Shown here: piece after piece, positions 45,601 to 53,739 of the stretch
Layout: each line of letters starts with the position of its first letter
How positions within the stretch are numbered: position 1 is the stretch's first letter
Assembly: GCA_943737045.1 (NCBI GenBank)
Contig: CALSFV010000007.1
Location: 1,141,001 to 1,205,000 of the forward strand
DNA: 64,000 nucleotides
Reading direction: 5' to 3'
Source of the DNA: Parapristionchus giblindavisi
Taxonomy: Eukaryota; Nematoda; Chromadorea; Rhabditida; Diplogasteridae
Notes under the pieces: model-generated
Database searches by the model: none
What the model saw: the letters and a program-made list of their open reading frames with translations, nothing else
What the model was told of the DNA's origin: nothing
Made by a program: the position numbers and the translations under genes

Positions 45601-48600
45601 TTAGGGTTTACAACCCTTAGGGTTTTTTCTCTGAGTGTAATACTCTGCGCCGCGCTACCAAACCTGTCTGAGGTGCGCCGCTCTTACTCTTACGCTCTTA
45701 CCCTTACGAGGTATTGATTTTCCATATTATCGATAATCATGTCAACCCCTGCTATGCCCACTCCTGAAGTCCTCAATGAACTTCTTTCCGTCATACCACT
45801 CCTGAAGACGCTGATAGATCTGCTCACTAAACTGCTTCCTATTCTCATTCCACCTGCCGGTGCTTATCCCTCTAGGCCATCACCTGTACCTCTTCCATTG
45901 TCCACGTCATCTATTCCTTCTACTACTCATTTGCATACTCCATCATCTGCTTACAATGCTATAGTTCGTGCATTAACATCAGATGCAAATGTGATTCAAG
46001 ACAAGTCAAAGAGAGCTGTATTGATCGGTTTCCCAGAGCGATCATCGATTGAAGAGACAGTCAAAGCTGATCAATCCAATGTTAAGATTCTTATTGATCA
46101 GTGTAATGATGATGATATGAAGAATGCATATCAAAATAATGAAGTTACTTTCCATCGTCATCCTCCTAATTCTCCTCCAGGTCGTCGTATTCTCAAGGTT
46201 GCCTTCCCCAATGTTGCTCTAAGAGACAAGTTTCTCTCTTCTTGCCGCCAGAAAGACCGTCATAAGCTCTTCAAGGATAACAAAGGATCCTTCGCTCGCA
46301 GAGATCTCACTCCATTCGAACTCGAACAGGAAAGGAAATCTCGAGTAGAAGTCAGGAGACTTAACATCTCAGCCGGATGTCTTCAGTATGGATTGAGAGA
46401 TGCTGAGATTGTCGAGTACAGAGCCCCTTACCGTGATCTTCCCGATGGATATGGAACTCCTCCCCCGTCCCTCAATAAGACCAAAGATCAACGTAGAACA
46501 GATTCTGCTGATAATTCTCTTACAGTGGCAGATGACTCATCTCGTGGCTCTCACATCACTCATCGCAAGAAACTCGCTGATCAAGCCGCCTCCAACTCCG
46601 TCAATGCATCATCCCACTAAGACAGTGGCAGTAATCATGTGAGTGTCCCTGCACGGTCCCCTCTATCCCGTCCTATTCCATCATCTCATTCATTCACTCA
46701 TTCCATTTCTGTTTTCTATTCTAATGTTAGAAGTATTCGTTCAAAGTTACATCGTTTATCTCATCTTCTAAGTTGTGGTCTATACAATATTCTTTGTTTC
46801 TCTGAATCTTGGCTTAATCGATTTGATAGCGATAGTGCTCTTATTGGCTCATACCCTTCATATTCATGCTTTCGTGCCGATAGACCTTATTCTGATACAA
46901 CTGGTAGAGGCGGTGGCTCTTGCGCATTAATTCATTCGTCCCTATCACCAATATTGATTAGTACACTTATCATACCTGGTTTTGAGATCATTACTATTGA
47001 TATTCATCCTCCCGTTACAAATCCCCTAGAACATAAATGTATTCGAATAATTTTAATTTATCGATCCCCTTCATCACACACGAATTCCAACCAGCCTTTT
47101 ATTGATTATCTTAGTAATACTGTAACTAATGTCTGCCCTACCGTAATCCTCGGAGAATTGAACTACCCAAATATCGATTGGCCAAACTTATCTTCATCCA
47201 GTCCTAATCTCTTTCTCGATTTTTCCTCCGACCATCATTTCATGCAGTATATTGATTTTCCTACTAGAGGCCCCAATATTCTTGATCTCGTTCTATGTAA
47301 CTTCCCCATCATTCGTTCCATAAGAACTGATGTTCCATTGAGTGATCATACAAGTATCGTCTTTTCTCTTTCATTGTCTATTCCAAATGCAACACCCAAA
47401 CCTATCACGTACCAATTTCACTTAGCAGATTGCACTGAGAGCAAACTTACCTGGCAAATCGTTACCCCGATACACTTTCCGGGCAAACGAATACCCCAAA
47501 TGGTGAATTATTCAACGGCTGAATTCACCATTTGGGGTAATCGTTTGCCAGGAAAGTGTATCGGGGTAACGATTTGCCAGGTAAGTTTGCTCTCAGTGTG
47601 GGAATCCATTAATTACAATATTATTAACACAGATTGGTCAGCTGCCCTCTTTAGCCTATCAGTGGACCAATCATTTATTTATTTCACAGATTTCATCAAT
47701 TCGCTTATCGATTCATTTGTACCTAAACGTAGAGTTAGTGATCATTCAATGTATCCCAAACGAATTAGGATATTGTATAATAGGCTTCGTTATCATCAAT
47801 CATTTGCCCCTAATGCACTTCACACTATTAACCTTCGTCGTAAATTTGATCTCTCTCTTCGTGAATTTGAATGTGCTTTAGAAGCCAGAGCTATAAATTC
47901 CTCCAACCCACGATTGTTCTATTCTTTTTGTAAGCGTAAGCTTAAGTCTAATAGTAGTAGTTTGCCTGGTGTTGTTAATATAGATGGTAGTATATTAGTT
48001 TCTGATATAGATAAGTCCTCCGCTTTTTCTCATTATTTTTCTTCCGTCCAGACTCCCCCTCAAAGTTCCCCATTACCGTATCCTACTCATTCCCAATCAT
48101 CTTTCGATCTCGCCTATATAACTCCTCAACAGATACTTTTAGCTTTATCTGACCTAATACCTAAAGTGAATACATCTCCTGATAACATTCCTAATATTGT
48201 ATATTGTAAATGTAAATACTCAATTGTTGTCCCCTTAACCATAATTTTTAATAAGACTCTTCTTACTTCTATTGTACCTAGCTTATGGAAAGTAGCAATT
48301 GTCAAACCCATCCCGAAAAAATCCAATAATAACAACATAGCTAACTTCCGCCCGATCTCTTTGACCTCCACTGCTTCGAAAATTTTCGAGAAAATTTTGA
48401 TCAAAGAACTTACTGAATATCTTGAGTCGAATAATATTCTGGATTGTCATCAAGCTGGCTTTAGGAGTAGTAGATCCACAGCTACGCAATTATGCGAGTC
48501 CCATTCCTATTATGTTAAGTGTGTTTCTGCCGGTATTTCTGTTGATGTTATTTATTTTGACTTCGCTAAGGCTTTTGATAGTATCGACCATAGACTATTA

Positions 48601-51347
48601 CTGCACAAACTTAAATGTATAGGAATCTCACCTCATATTGTATCTTGGTTTCATTCTTACTTGTCTAATCGTTCACAATCGGTGCTTATAGGAGATTCCA
48701 TGTCCCGCCCTAGTCCCATCACCTCTGGAGTGCCTCAGGGCTCCAGCATTGGCCCACTCTTGTTCATACTATTTATTAATGATTTATCTGTTATAATTCC
48801 CTCTAGTGTAAAATACGGTATTTTTGCTGATGATCTTAAGATTTACGCCCCCGTTCCTTCCGAATCTAAATCTTTACAATCGGCTATTGATTCTATTGTT
48901 GATTGGAGTCTCACATGGAATATGACTATATCTGCCCCCAAATGTACTGTCCTCCATATTGGCCCTTTAAAGGCTCGTACCCAGTATATTATGAATGGTT
49001 GCCCACTTTCCTCATCACCTGTTGTAAGAGACTTAGGAGTTCACATGAGCTCTGATTTATCGTTTAATCACCATATATCAGTCATAACTACCAAGGCCAA
49101 AGCTTCTATTAATATGCTGTTCTTGTCTGTCCACTCTCGTTCCCATTCACTTTTATCTAAAGCTTATACTGTTTATATAAGACCAATTCTTGAATCATGT
49201 CCTATTATCTGGAATCCCACCCTTAAATACCTGACCAATTCAATAGAAAGTGTACAAAGAAATTTTACATATAGACTTTTTGCTAAATGCAAACTTGCTC
49301 CCTTACCTTTTAACGAACGCAACGCTTTTCTTCAACTCCCCACATTAGAATATAGAAGAGCCATCCGTGATCTCCAATTTCTCCATAGCACAGTACATAA
49401 CTATTCTTTATTTGACTCCTCTCACTTATATTATATTGATTGTAATAGAATTAGCCATCGTTATAGGATATCACTACCTTTTTGTATTCCCAAATCCCTT
49501 TCCACTTGTGCCTCTAGATCTCTGTCCACGTGGAACTCCCTCACCCAAGAGCTTGTCTCTTCCCCTCCCCATATATTCCGTGCAGGGATACTAAATTTGC
49601 CCCCTCACAATATTATAACTCAATCTCGTATTCGTCCTTAATATCATTGTTCAGCTAAAGCTGCCACTCCCCAACCGAAATCGCTTAAGCGACGGAACTC
49701 CATCACTCCCTTATTGCTTCATTCATTCATTATTCTTGATTTTAACTGATGGATAAAGAAATAAATAAAATGAACTGTCGTCTCATTATTGTGAAAACAC
49801 ACCAAACCGAACACCATAGTGTTGGTATAGTCGCCTCAGCATCTCTGTTGCCCCGCTATTCCCATCTCTCTCTCATTTTGAACTAACGTGAGACGAGAAG
49901 TACTGCTTCTACAAGAACCCTACCAAGACCCCCTTCTGGGTCTCGCCAGGGGACCCAGTGCTGACCTTCGTTCGTCGCGATATGCACGGAGAGAAGCTTT
50001 TGCTCAGCTTCTGGTATTGCTCCCACAGCCCCGTATACTGGAGGGCCCTGGATAAGGGCCACATGGTGACCGCGAGGGACCTCTCCAAAGAACTGGAGGA
50101 GGTGAACAGGAGACTCCCTCTGGTCCGACTGCCATGCCTCCAGAAGCAACTTCTCTTCGACAACGCCAGAGCCCATGCGGCGAAAGTTACCTCGACCTGC
50201 AGTCCTTCCTCACCGGAAAGAAGATCGATAAGGAGGCTGTCCAAGAGTGCCAGATCAGGTCACTCGCGGCCGAAAGGGTTTTGGAAGGGTTGCACCCGCA
50301 AGCTGGCTGAGCAATGGCAAAAGGTCGTGGATGCCGACGGGGAGTAAATTGTCTTCCACCATTGATACAATCATCATTTTGTACGGCATAAGGTAAGTTA
50401 ATATTATTATTAATTCCTGTGTGTGGTTCGATAGTATACCTTCAATTGTTTGTCTTGAATAGTTGTGAGACACTCCTCCTTAAACACAGGTGCTCCCAAA
50501 AATGGATGAATTGATAGCGAGAACGATATGATACATTGAACAAGAAATATTATAGGCAATTTTACTCCAGACCAATGCTTAAAAATTTGATATTGATTAA
50601 TTATTAAACGTTATGCTCGGGTACTTTCTCGTTGTATTTGGAACTAGTGAATACAATGAATCTATGAAATTCAATCAAGAAACATCCAATGCAAAAGCCA
50701 ATGGCACCCGCGTTATTTACGACCTTAAAAGAAAGAAATTTTTTTATCATTCAATGATAAAATACAAATTTAATCATGTGCTGTTATTTTCCATCAAATC
50801 ACATGAAAAAGTTGTCCGATAAATATTTTCCGTATAAAATGTTTTTCCATATTTGCCTTGCTACTGCTGCTAACCGCAGAAATATTCTATCGATCGACCC
50901 CATTTCCTTCCCTTCTCTTAACGCGCTCTCTCTGATGTACGTACTATATCTCTCTATTTTTTGTGGCTCTGGCTGGTTACTCTCATACAAAATAAACATG
51001 TTTATATTATACGGTCAATAATATTGCCACAGAGTTTAAATTTTTTCTTCGCATGTTTATAACAGAATGTTCCACCTTAATTGTACGATATAACAATTCA
51101 TTTTGAATGCAAAATGGATAAGTTCCTCCAGTTATAAGATTACAAATTCCATACAGAGCTGTAATTTAGGAGATTATATATTTTAAAATGCATACATAAT
51201 ACCTGTGACTTTGAACAACGAAAAGAACGAATTATGATGATATTTGTATTGTGATGTATGAATGATAATAATAATCAATAAGTAGATCAAAGATGATATA
51301 ATGAAGATTAAAGAAGGAACAAATATGTACGTATCGAGGAGACTCAT
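40429..51347 (-). CDS. srg-like 7TM chemoreceptor, array copy 5 (intact exons, introns full of TEs)
   Basis: Nine open exons in phase: start ATG 51345-51347, TM1 SSLIYLLIIIII, TM2 about 51070-51160, TM3 GFCIGCFLIEFHRFIVF (about 50630-50730), TM4 HWSGVKLPIIFLVQCIISF (about 50438-50575, AAG acceptor), TM5 MIYVITSILLTALIL, third loop KQQKQMNLIKYSVWC, TM6 ISKSLVQFVYLINIVT (about 43600-43690), TM7 YYTINLISINSTLVLLIVF (about 40570-40660), and the tail ending at 40429. Intron 4 exceeds 6 kb and holds a mariner, a MITE, another MITE and a full LINE. The intron before TM7 holds a 2.3-kb foldback. The coding sequence keeps the same length and motifs as copy 3, so exons have been under constraint or the insertions are young. 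Confidence 0.8.
40793..40996. mobile_element. TA-flanked MITE with ACTTAAAGTCTACTT repeats
   Basis: Ends CTCTGGTATTTTGCC and GGCAAAATACCAGAG, flanked by TA. The interior is made of CTTTAAGTAGAC motifs in both orientations. No coding content. A TA target suggests a Tc1/mariner-mobilised MITE. Confidence 0.75.
41010..43445. mobile_element. 2.3-kb foldback with internal minisatellite and LINE tail
   Basis: Left arm (about 41140-42130) and right arm (about 42630-43440) are inverted copies. The same 80-codon frame (VDQASLQELTSKFVIEAPSE) appears at 41319-41561 on plus and 43053-43304 on minus, and a second conserved piece (GSWYGL) lies further in. Each inner end has tandem GGTCCCATGGAAGTTTACC units. 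The centre (about 42440-42627) is a LINE 3' tail with GGCGACGGACATCC and an ATT run. The function of the conserved arm ORF is not recognised. Located between the TM6 and TM7 exons of copy 5. Confidence 0.7.
45196..45638. mobile_element. CACTCAGAGAAAAAACCC MITE with tRNA-like core
   Basis: Ends CACTCAGAGAAAAAACCCTT and AGGGTTTTTTCTCTGAGTG are perfect inverted repeats beside TA. The interior repeats AAGGGTTT/AAACCCTA in both orientations. In the middle, on the minus strand at about 45395-45460, a box A-like TAGCGCAGTGGGTAGAGCG and box B-like TGTTCGATTCC stand in tRNA order. The stems do not pair well enough to call a tRNA gene. The AACCCT runs are not the nematode telomere repeat TTAGGC. Confidence 0.75.
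45739..46620 (+). CDS. LINE-A ORF1 protein (RNA-binding, 293 aa)
   Basis: Starts at ATG 45739, ends TAA 46620. The N-terminal third has a leucine-rich helical stretch (LLSVIPLLKTLIDLLTKLLP) and a Pro/Ser linker. The middle (AVLIGFPERSSIEETVKADQ through GRRILKVAFPNVALRDKFLS) has the pattern of the RRM-like domain of LINE ORF1 proteins. It is followed by SFARRDLTPFELEQERKSRV, the typical basic C-terminal motif. No zinc knuckle seen. It should coat LINE RNA in a ribonucleoprotein particle. ORF2 starts 18 bp downstream in the same frame. Confidence 0.8.
   Translation: MSTPAMPTPEVLNELLSVIPLLKTLIDLLTKLLPILIPPAGAYPSRPSPVPLPLSTSSIPSTTHLHTPSSAYNAIVRALTSDANVIQDKSKRAVLIGFPERSSIEETVKADQSNVKILIDQCNDDDMKNAYQNNEVTFHRHPPNSPPGRRILKVAFPNVALRDKFLSSCRQKDRHKLFKDNKGSFARRDLTPFELEQERKSRVEVRRLNISAGCLQYGLRDAEIVEYRAPYRDLPDGYGTPPPSLNKTKDQRRTDSADNSLTVADDSSRGSHITHRKKLADQAASNSVNASSH
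46639..49641 (+). CDS. LINE-A ORF2 polyprotein: AP-type endonuclease and reverse transcriptase (1000 aa)
   Basis: Nicks target DNA and reverse-transcribes LINE RNA. Endonuclease (residues about 20-250): FYSNVRSIRSKLHRL, FSESWLN, ILGELNYPNIDW, LDLVLCNFP and LSDHTSIVF. The usual GD(F)N motif reads GELN, an Asp-to-Glu change at a catalytic position. Residues about 265-320 come from a 166-bp palindrome inserted in frame (47433-47598). Reverse transcriptase: NFRPISLTSTASKIFEKIL, HQAGFRSSRSTATQL, YFDFAKAFDSIDHRLL, SGVPQGSSIGPLLFILFIND and FADD. The C-terminal domain ends with STWNSLTQELVSSP. The start follows ORF1 closely and may depend on re-initiation. Long and open, but the endonuclease change and the insert question full activity. 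Confidence 0.88.
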   Translation: MSVPARSPLSRPIPSSHSFTHSISVFYSNVRSIRSKLHRLSHLLSCGLYNILCFSESWLNRFDSDSALIGSYPSYSCFRADRPYSDTTGRGGGSCALIHSSLSPILISTLIIPGFEIITIDIHPPVTNPLEHKCIRIILIYRSPSSHTNSNQPFIDYLSNTVTNVCPTVILGELNYPNIDWPNLSSSSPNLFLDFSSDHHFMQYIDFPTRGPNILDLVLCNFPIIRSIRTDVPLSDHTSIVFSLSLSIPNATPKPITYQFHLADCTESKLTWQIVTPIHFPGKRIPQMVNYSTAEFTIWGNRLPGKCIGVTICQVSLLSVWESINYNIINTDWSAALFSLSVDQSFIYFTDFINSLIDSFVPKRRVSDHSMYPKRIRILYNRLRYHQSFAPNALHTINLRRKFDLSLREFECALEARAINSSNPRLFYSFCKRKLKSNSSSLPGVVNIDGSILVSDIDKSSAFSHYFSSVQTPPQSSPLPYPTHSQSSFDLAYITPQQILLALSDLIPKVNTSPDNIPNIVYCKCKYSIVVPLTIIFNKTLLTSIVPSLWKVAIVKPIPKKSNNNNIANFRPISLTSTASKIFEKILIKELTEYLESNNILDCHQAGFRSSRSTATQLCESHSYYVKCVSAGISVDVIYFDFAKAFDSIDHRLLLHKLKCIGISPHIVSWFHSYLSNRSQSVLIGDSMSRPSPITSGVPQGSSIGPLLFILFINDLSVIIPSSVKYGIFADDLKIYAPVPSESKSLQSAIDSIVDWSLTWNMTISAPKCTVLHIGPLKARTQYIMNGCPLSSSPVVRDLGVHMSSDLSFNHHISVITTKAKASINMLFLSVHSRSHSLLSKAYTVYIRPILESCPIIWNPTLKYLTNSIESVQRNFTYRLFAKCKLAPLPFNERNAFLQLPTLEYRRAIRDLQFLHSTVHNYSLFDSSHLYYIDCNRISHRYRISLPFCIPKSLSTCASRSLSTWNSLTQELVSSPPHIFRAGILNLPPHNIITQSRIRP
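47433..47598. mobile_element. Palindromic MITE inserted in frame in LINE ORF2
   Basis: Arms of about 75 bp begin CACTGAGAGCAAACTTACC and end in the mirror image, with a loop of about 10 bp (ATTCAACGGCT). A TG duplication flanks it (47431-47432 and 47599-47600). Insert plus duplication is 168 bp, or 56 codons, with no stop. Removing it restores a sensible LINE sequence (LADWESINYNIIN). Confidence 0.8.
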
Positions 51348-51383
51348 TGGAATGAAAATGATAGAAAGGACATGCTTCTCTCT

Positions 51384-51425
51384 TCAGTCATCTGATGAAT
51401 TTATCTCATCTATAATTATATAACC
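51384..51425 (-). promoter_or_regulatory. Conserved upstream block of receptor copy 5
   Basis: TATATAATTATAGATGAGAT followed by AAATTCATC, in the same place relative to the ATG as in copies 1, 3 and 4. Confidence 0.5.
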
Positions 51426-51429
51426 ACCT

Positions 51430-52545
51430 ATCGACCTACCGTCAAAACTATATAATACGGTGCAAGTGAGAGATTAGGAGAGATGGACGTTAAGACTCGA
51501 ACACCCCCGGACGCGTGCGCTAGCAATGGGAACTGGGGTTCCATACTTGGATGTTAGGAGTATCACCGGCCCTTATTACACAAAACTGCTGAAATTTCCT
51601 GCCTGTGCCCCCAGGATATTAGAAAAATTAATTTGAGTGCGAAAACGTTTAAAAATCATAATTTCTCAAATTGTCGAGATAAAGTCTAAATATCATTGGC
51701 GATGCGTCTAGGGTGCACAGATCTTGTTAATTCACTATTAGCATCGAATGTGCGTTGATTCCTAAACCTATTTTTTCCTCAAAATTTAGGTTTTTCGGAC
51801 AAATCATCGCTTGTTGTAATTTGCTCCAGAGTTTTTTCGACCAGGTATTGTAGCCTAAGCAATTCTGCATTGATTTCACTTAAAACCGGGTTCTCCTTGT
51901 TAGACCAAGTTCGCTCGAATTTCCGTCATCGATATTTATCCCGAATAAATGCTGTATTTTCCAAACGATTGGTGCGGAATTGTGCTCTATACAAAGTTTC
52001 GAGGTGAGACGAGTAATATGACACAAGAAGCAAATCACTTGGATCAATTTGGAAATTTCGATTTGCACGACCCGGAGGCCATGGTCCGAAAATTTAAAAA
52101 TTTCCCAAGTTTGAAATATTTTCATTTATGCGACTTATTGTGGAAATCGAAAAAAACCGAAAATTCGAGTAAAAAAATCAGTCTAGGAATTGCTTAAAAC
52201 GCTTAAAACCAAGTGATTTCAGTAGTGTTTCTGTACACATTGGGCATGCCTAACACAATCCCGAAGAAATTTGGATTCTTTTTCGGTTTAAAAAAAAATA
52301 AAATCGAGTTTTCCAACTTGGCGACCACCTGGCACTCCGATTTCCACTGTTAGGGCCACTTTGGGTGCCATTTTGTAATTAGGGTCTCAGGTACCCTACT
52401 CCCATAAAGTGGATTCAAAATTCGATGTCTGGAATCTGGCCGAAGTGCTCGAGTTTTACAGATCCGGTCTCTTAAGAGCACTCTCTGATGTGCATGAAAA
52501 GTTTATTTACTTCAGATACCCAAAGAACATGGTCAACATGAACAT
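51430..52545. other. Spacer between receptor copies 5 and 6
   Basis: No gene recognised. Near 51485-51530 a tRNA-like box B is present on the minus strand (GTGTTCGAGTCTT). Most of 51480-52460 is absent from other receptor spacers, so it is probably one more TE, ends not defined. The spacer sequence shared with the other copies resumes at about 52470 (AGAGCACTCTCTGATGTGC). Confidence 0.4.
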
Positions 52546-52547
52546 GG

Positions 52548-53108
52548 TCACCCTTAAATACCTGACCAATTCAATAGAAAGCGTACAAAGAAATTTCACA
52601 TATAGACTTTTTGCTAAATGCAAACTTGCTCCCTTACCTTTTAACGAACGCAACGCTTTTCTTCAACTCCCCACATTAGAATATAGAAGAGCCATCCGTG
52701 ATCTCCAATTTCTCCATAGCACAGTACATAACTATTCTTTATTTGACTCCTCTCACTTATATTATATTGATTGTAATAGAATTAGCCATCGTTATAGGAT
52801 ATCACTACCTTTTTGTATTCCCAAATCCCTTTCCACTTGTGCCTCTAGATCTCTGTCCACGTGGAACTCCCTCACCCAAGAGCTTGTCTCTTCCCCTCCC
52901 CATATATTCCGTGCAGGGATACTAAATTTGCCCCCTCACAATATTATAACTCAATCTCGTATTCGTCCTTAATATCATTGTTCAGCTAAAGCTGCCACTC
53001 CCCAACCGAAATCGCTTAAGCGACGGAACTCCATCACTTCCTTATTGCTTCATTCATTCATTATTCTTGATTTTAACTGATGGATAAATAAATAAATAAA
53101 TAAATAAA
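52548..53108 (+). mobile_element. LINE-A 3' copy, 5'-truncated
   Basis: Matches 49218-49770 almost base for base; differences seen include AGTGTAC/AGCGTAC, TTTTACA/TTTCACA, ACTCCC/ACTTCC and a longer AAATAAAT tail. It encodes only the ORF2 C-terminus (KYLTNSIESVQRNFTYRLF to the final RIRP). An ATG upstream in host sequence makes a chance 187-codon frame. Truncated at the 5' end as usual for LINE copies. Confidence 0.88.
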
Positions 53109-53280
53109 TGACGAGTCTTAAGCGAGACTTCCAATTCTTGAGTCCGAGTATCTTAGGGTTGATAATATATGTTGTCTTGAAATGAGAGTTGACATTCATC
53201 ACACGGTAGTTTAATATTTGTCATCGGTTGAGATGTATGAAACATTTTATTCTCGCAAAGCACAACAAAAAATCGATTAA

Positions 53281-53739
53281 AGGGACCGGGAAACGAAAAA
53301 CAAGTTGATCTCATATAAAAGAGCTTGAAATTCTGTTTCGAAATATATAAATCTTATATCATAAGAATTCTCTGGTAAGAAGAACAGCGCGGTTCAAAAA
53401 CTACAGTCTGCTCCAATTAGAGGGAGCCTTTTCCTAATTGCCACACCAACTCTTTGGAGGCGACATGAAATCGAATGTTTTGATGATAATTATATCCACA
53501 GTGGGGAACTATGACGAATAAAACTCAGTAATGGGTATTTTGAGCCTTTCGATGAAGTTAGCATACTGTAGTTCGGAAACCTCGCCCGTGGTGTGGAGCA
53601 AGCTACAGTAATCCAACTTCTTACCAGATCGTCGTTTCAAACTTTAAAATACATATTTCTGATGAGTTTTTTGAGCTTATCAACATGAGATCAACTATTT
53701 TAACTATTTCGAATCGAAATTTTTGGATGCCAGCTGCCT
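53281..53739. mobile_element. TTAA insertion at the stop codon of receptor copy 6
   Basis: TTAA at 53277-53280 and 53740-53743 flank 459 bp that is absent from the equivalent place in other copies (ATCGATTAATACTTTGC). Ends AGGGACCGG and the complement of AGGCAGCTGG match only weakly. The copy-6 stop codon (minus-strand TAA at 53740-53742) lies within the duplicated TTAA, so it was kept. Confidence 0.65.

Larger units (their letters stand above)
45685..49770 (+). mobile_element. Full-length two-ORF LINE (LINE-A), CR1/jockey group
   Basis: About 4.1 kb, from the junction with the surrounding MITE to an AATAAATAAAA tail. Both ORFs are uninterrupted. The 3' UTR has GCTTAAGCGACGGAACTCC. A 5'-truncated copy at 52548-53108 differs by only a few bases, so the family was active recently. 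It is inserted in a MITE within a mariner within an intron of receptor copy 5. The exact clade needs a tree. Confidence 0.88.
45034..49890. mobile_element. ACGTTAGTTCA MITE, second copy, interrupted
   Basis: Left part 45034-45684 and right part 49771-49890 match the MITE at 1120-1457 (CCAGCCTCTGTAA...GCGGGG, and TCATTTTGAACTAACGTG). The mariner sequence AAGACGAGAAGTACTGC resumes after it. Two other elements are nested inside: 45196-45638 and the LINE. Confidence 0.75.
44434..50347 (+). pseudogene. Mariner element (second family), split by MITE and LINE
   Basis: Left end TAGGGTGTGTCTTAAGTTCG. Plus-strand transposase remnants: helix-turn-helix region 44740-45015 (TSLKTTNRILRAHGKKPRLP) and catalytic region 49891-50347 (DEKYCFYKNP, WVSPGDPVL, then LLFDNARAHAAKV). 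The DEK and DNAR residues are the first two catalytic Asp positions of mariner enzymes. The third is lost in a deletion between 50195 and 50200; the end (KLAEQWQKVVDADGE) remains. The gap 45034-49890 is a later insertion. The right terminal repeat is gone. Same family as 54872-59796. Confidence 0.75.

Noticed and set aside
45196..45638. Internal telomere repeat
   Set aside because: AACCCT/AAGGGT motifs are in both orientations within a TIR element, and nematode telomeres are TTAGGC.
52409..52972. 187-codon ORF as a novel protein
   Set aside because: Host spacer ATG fused by chance to the truncated LINE-A ORF2 end.
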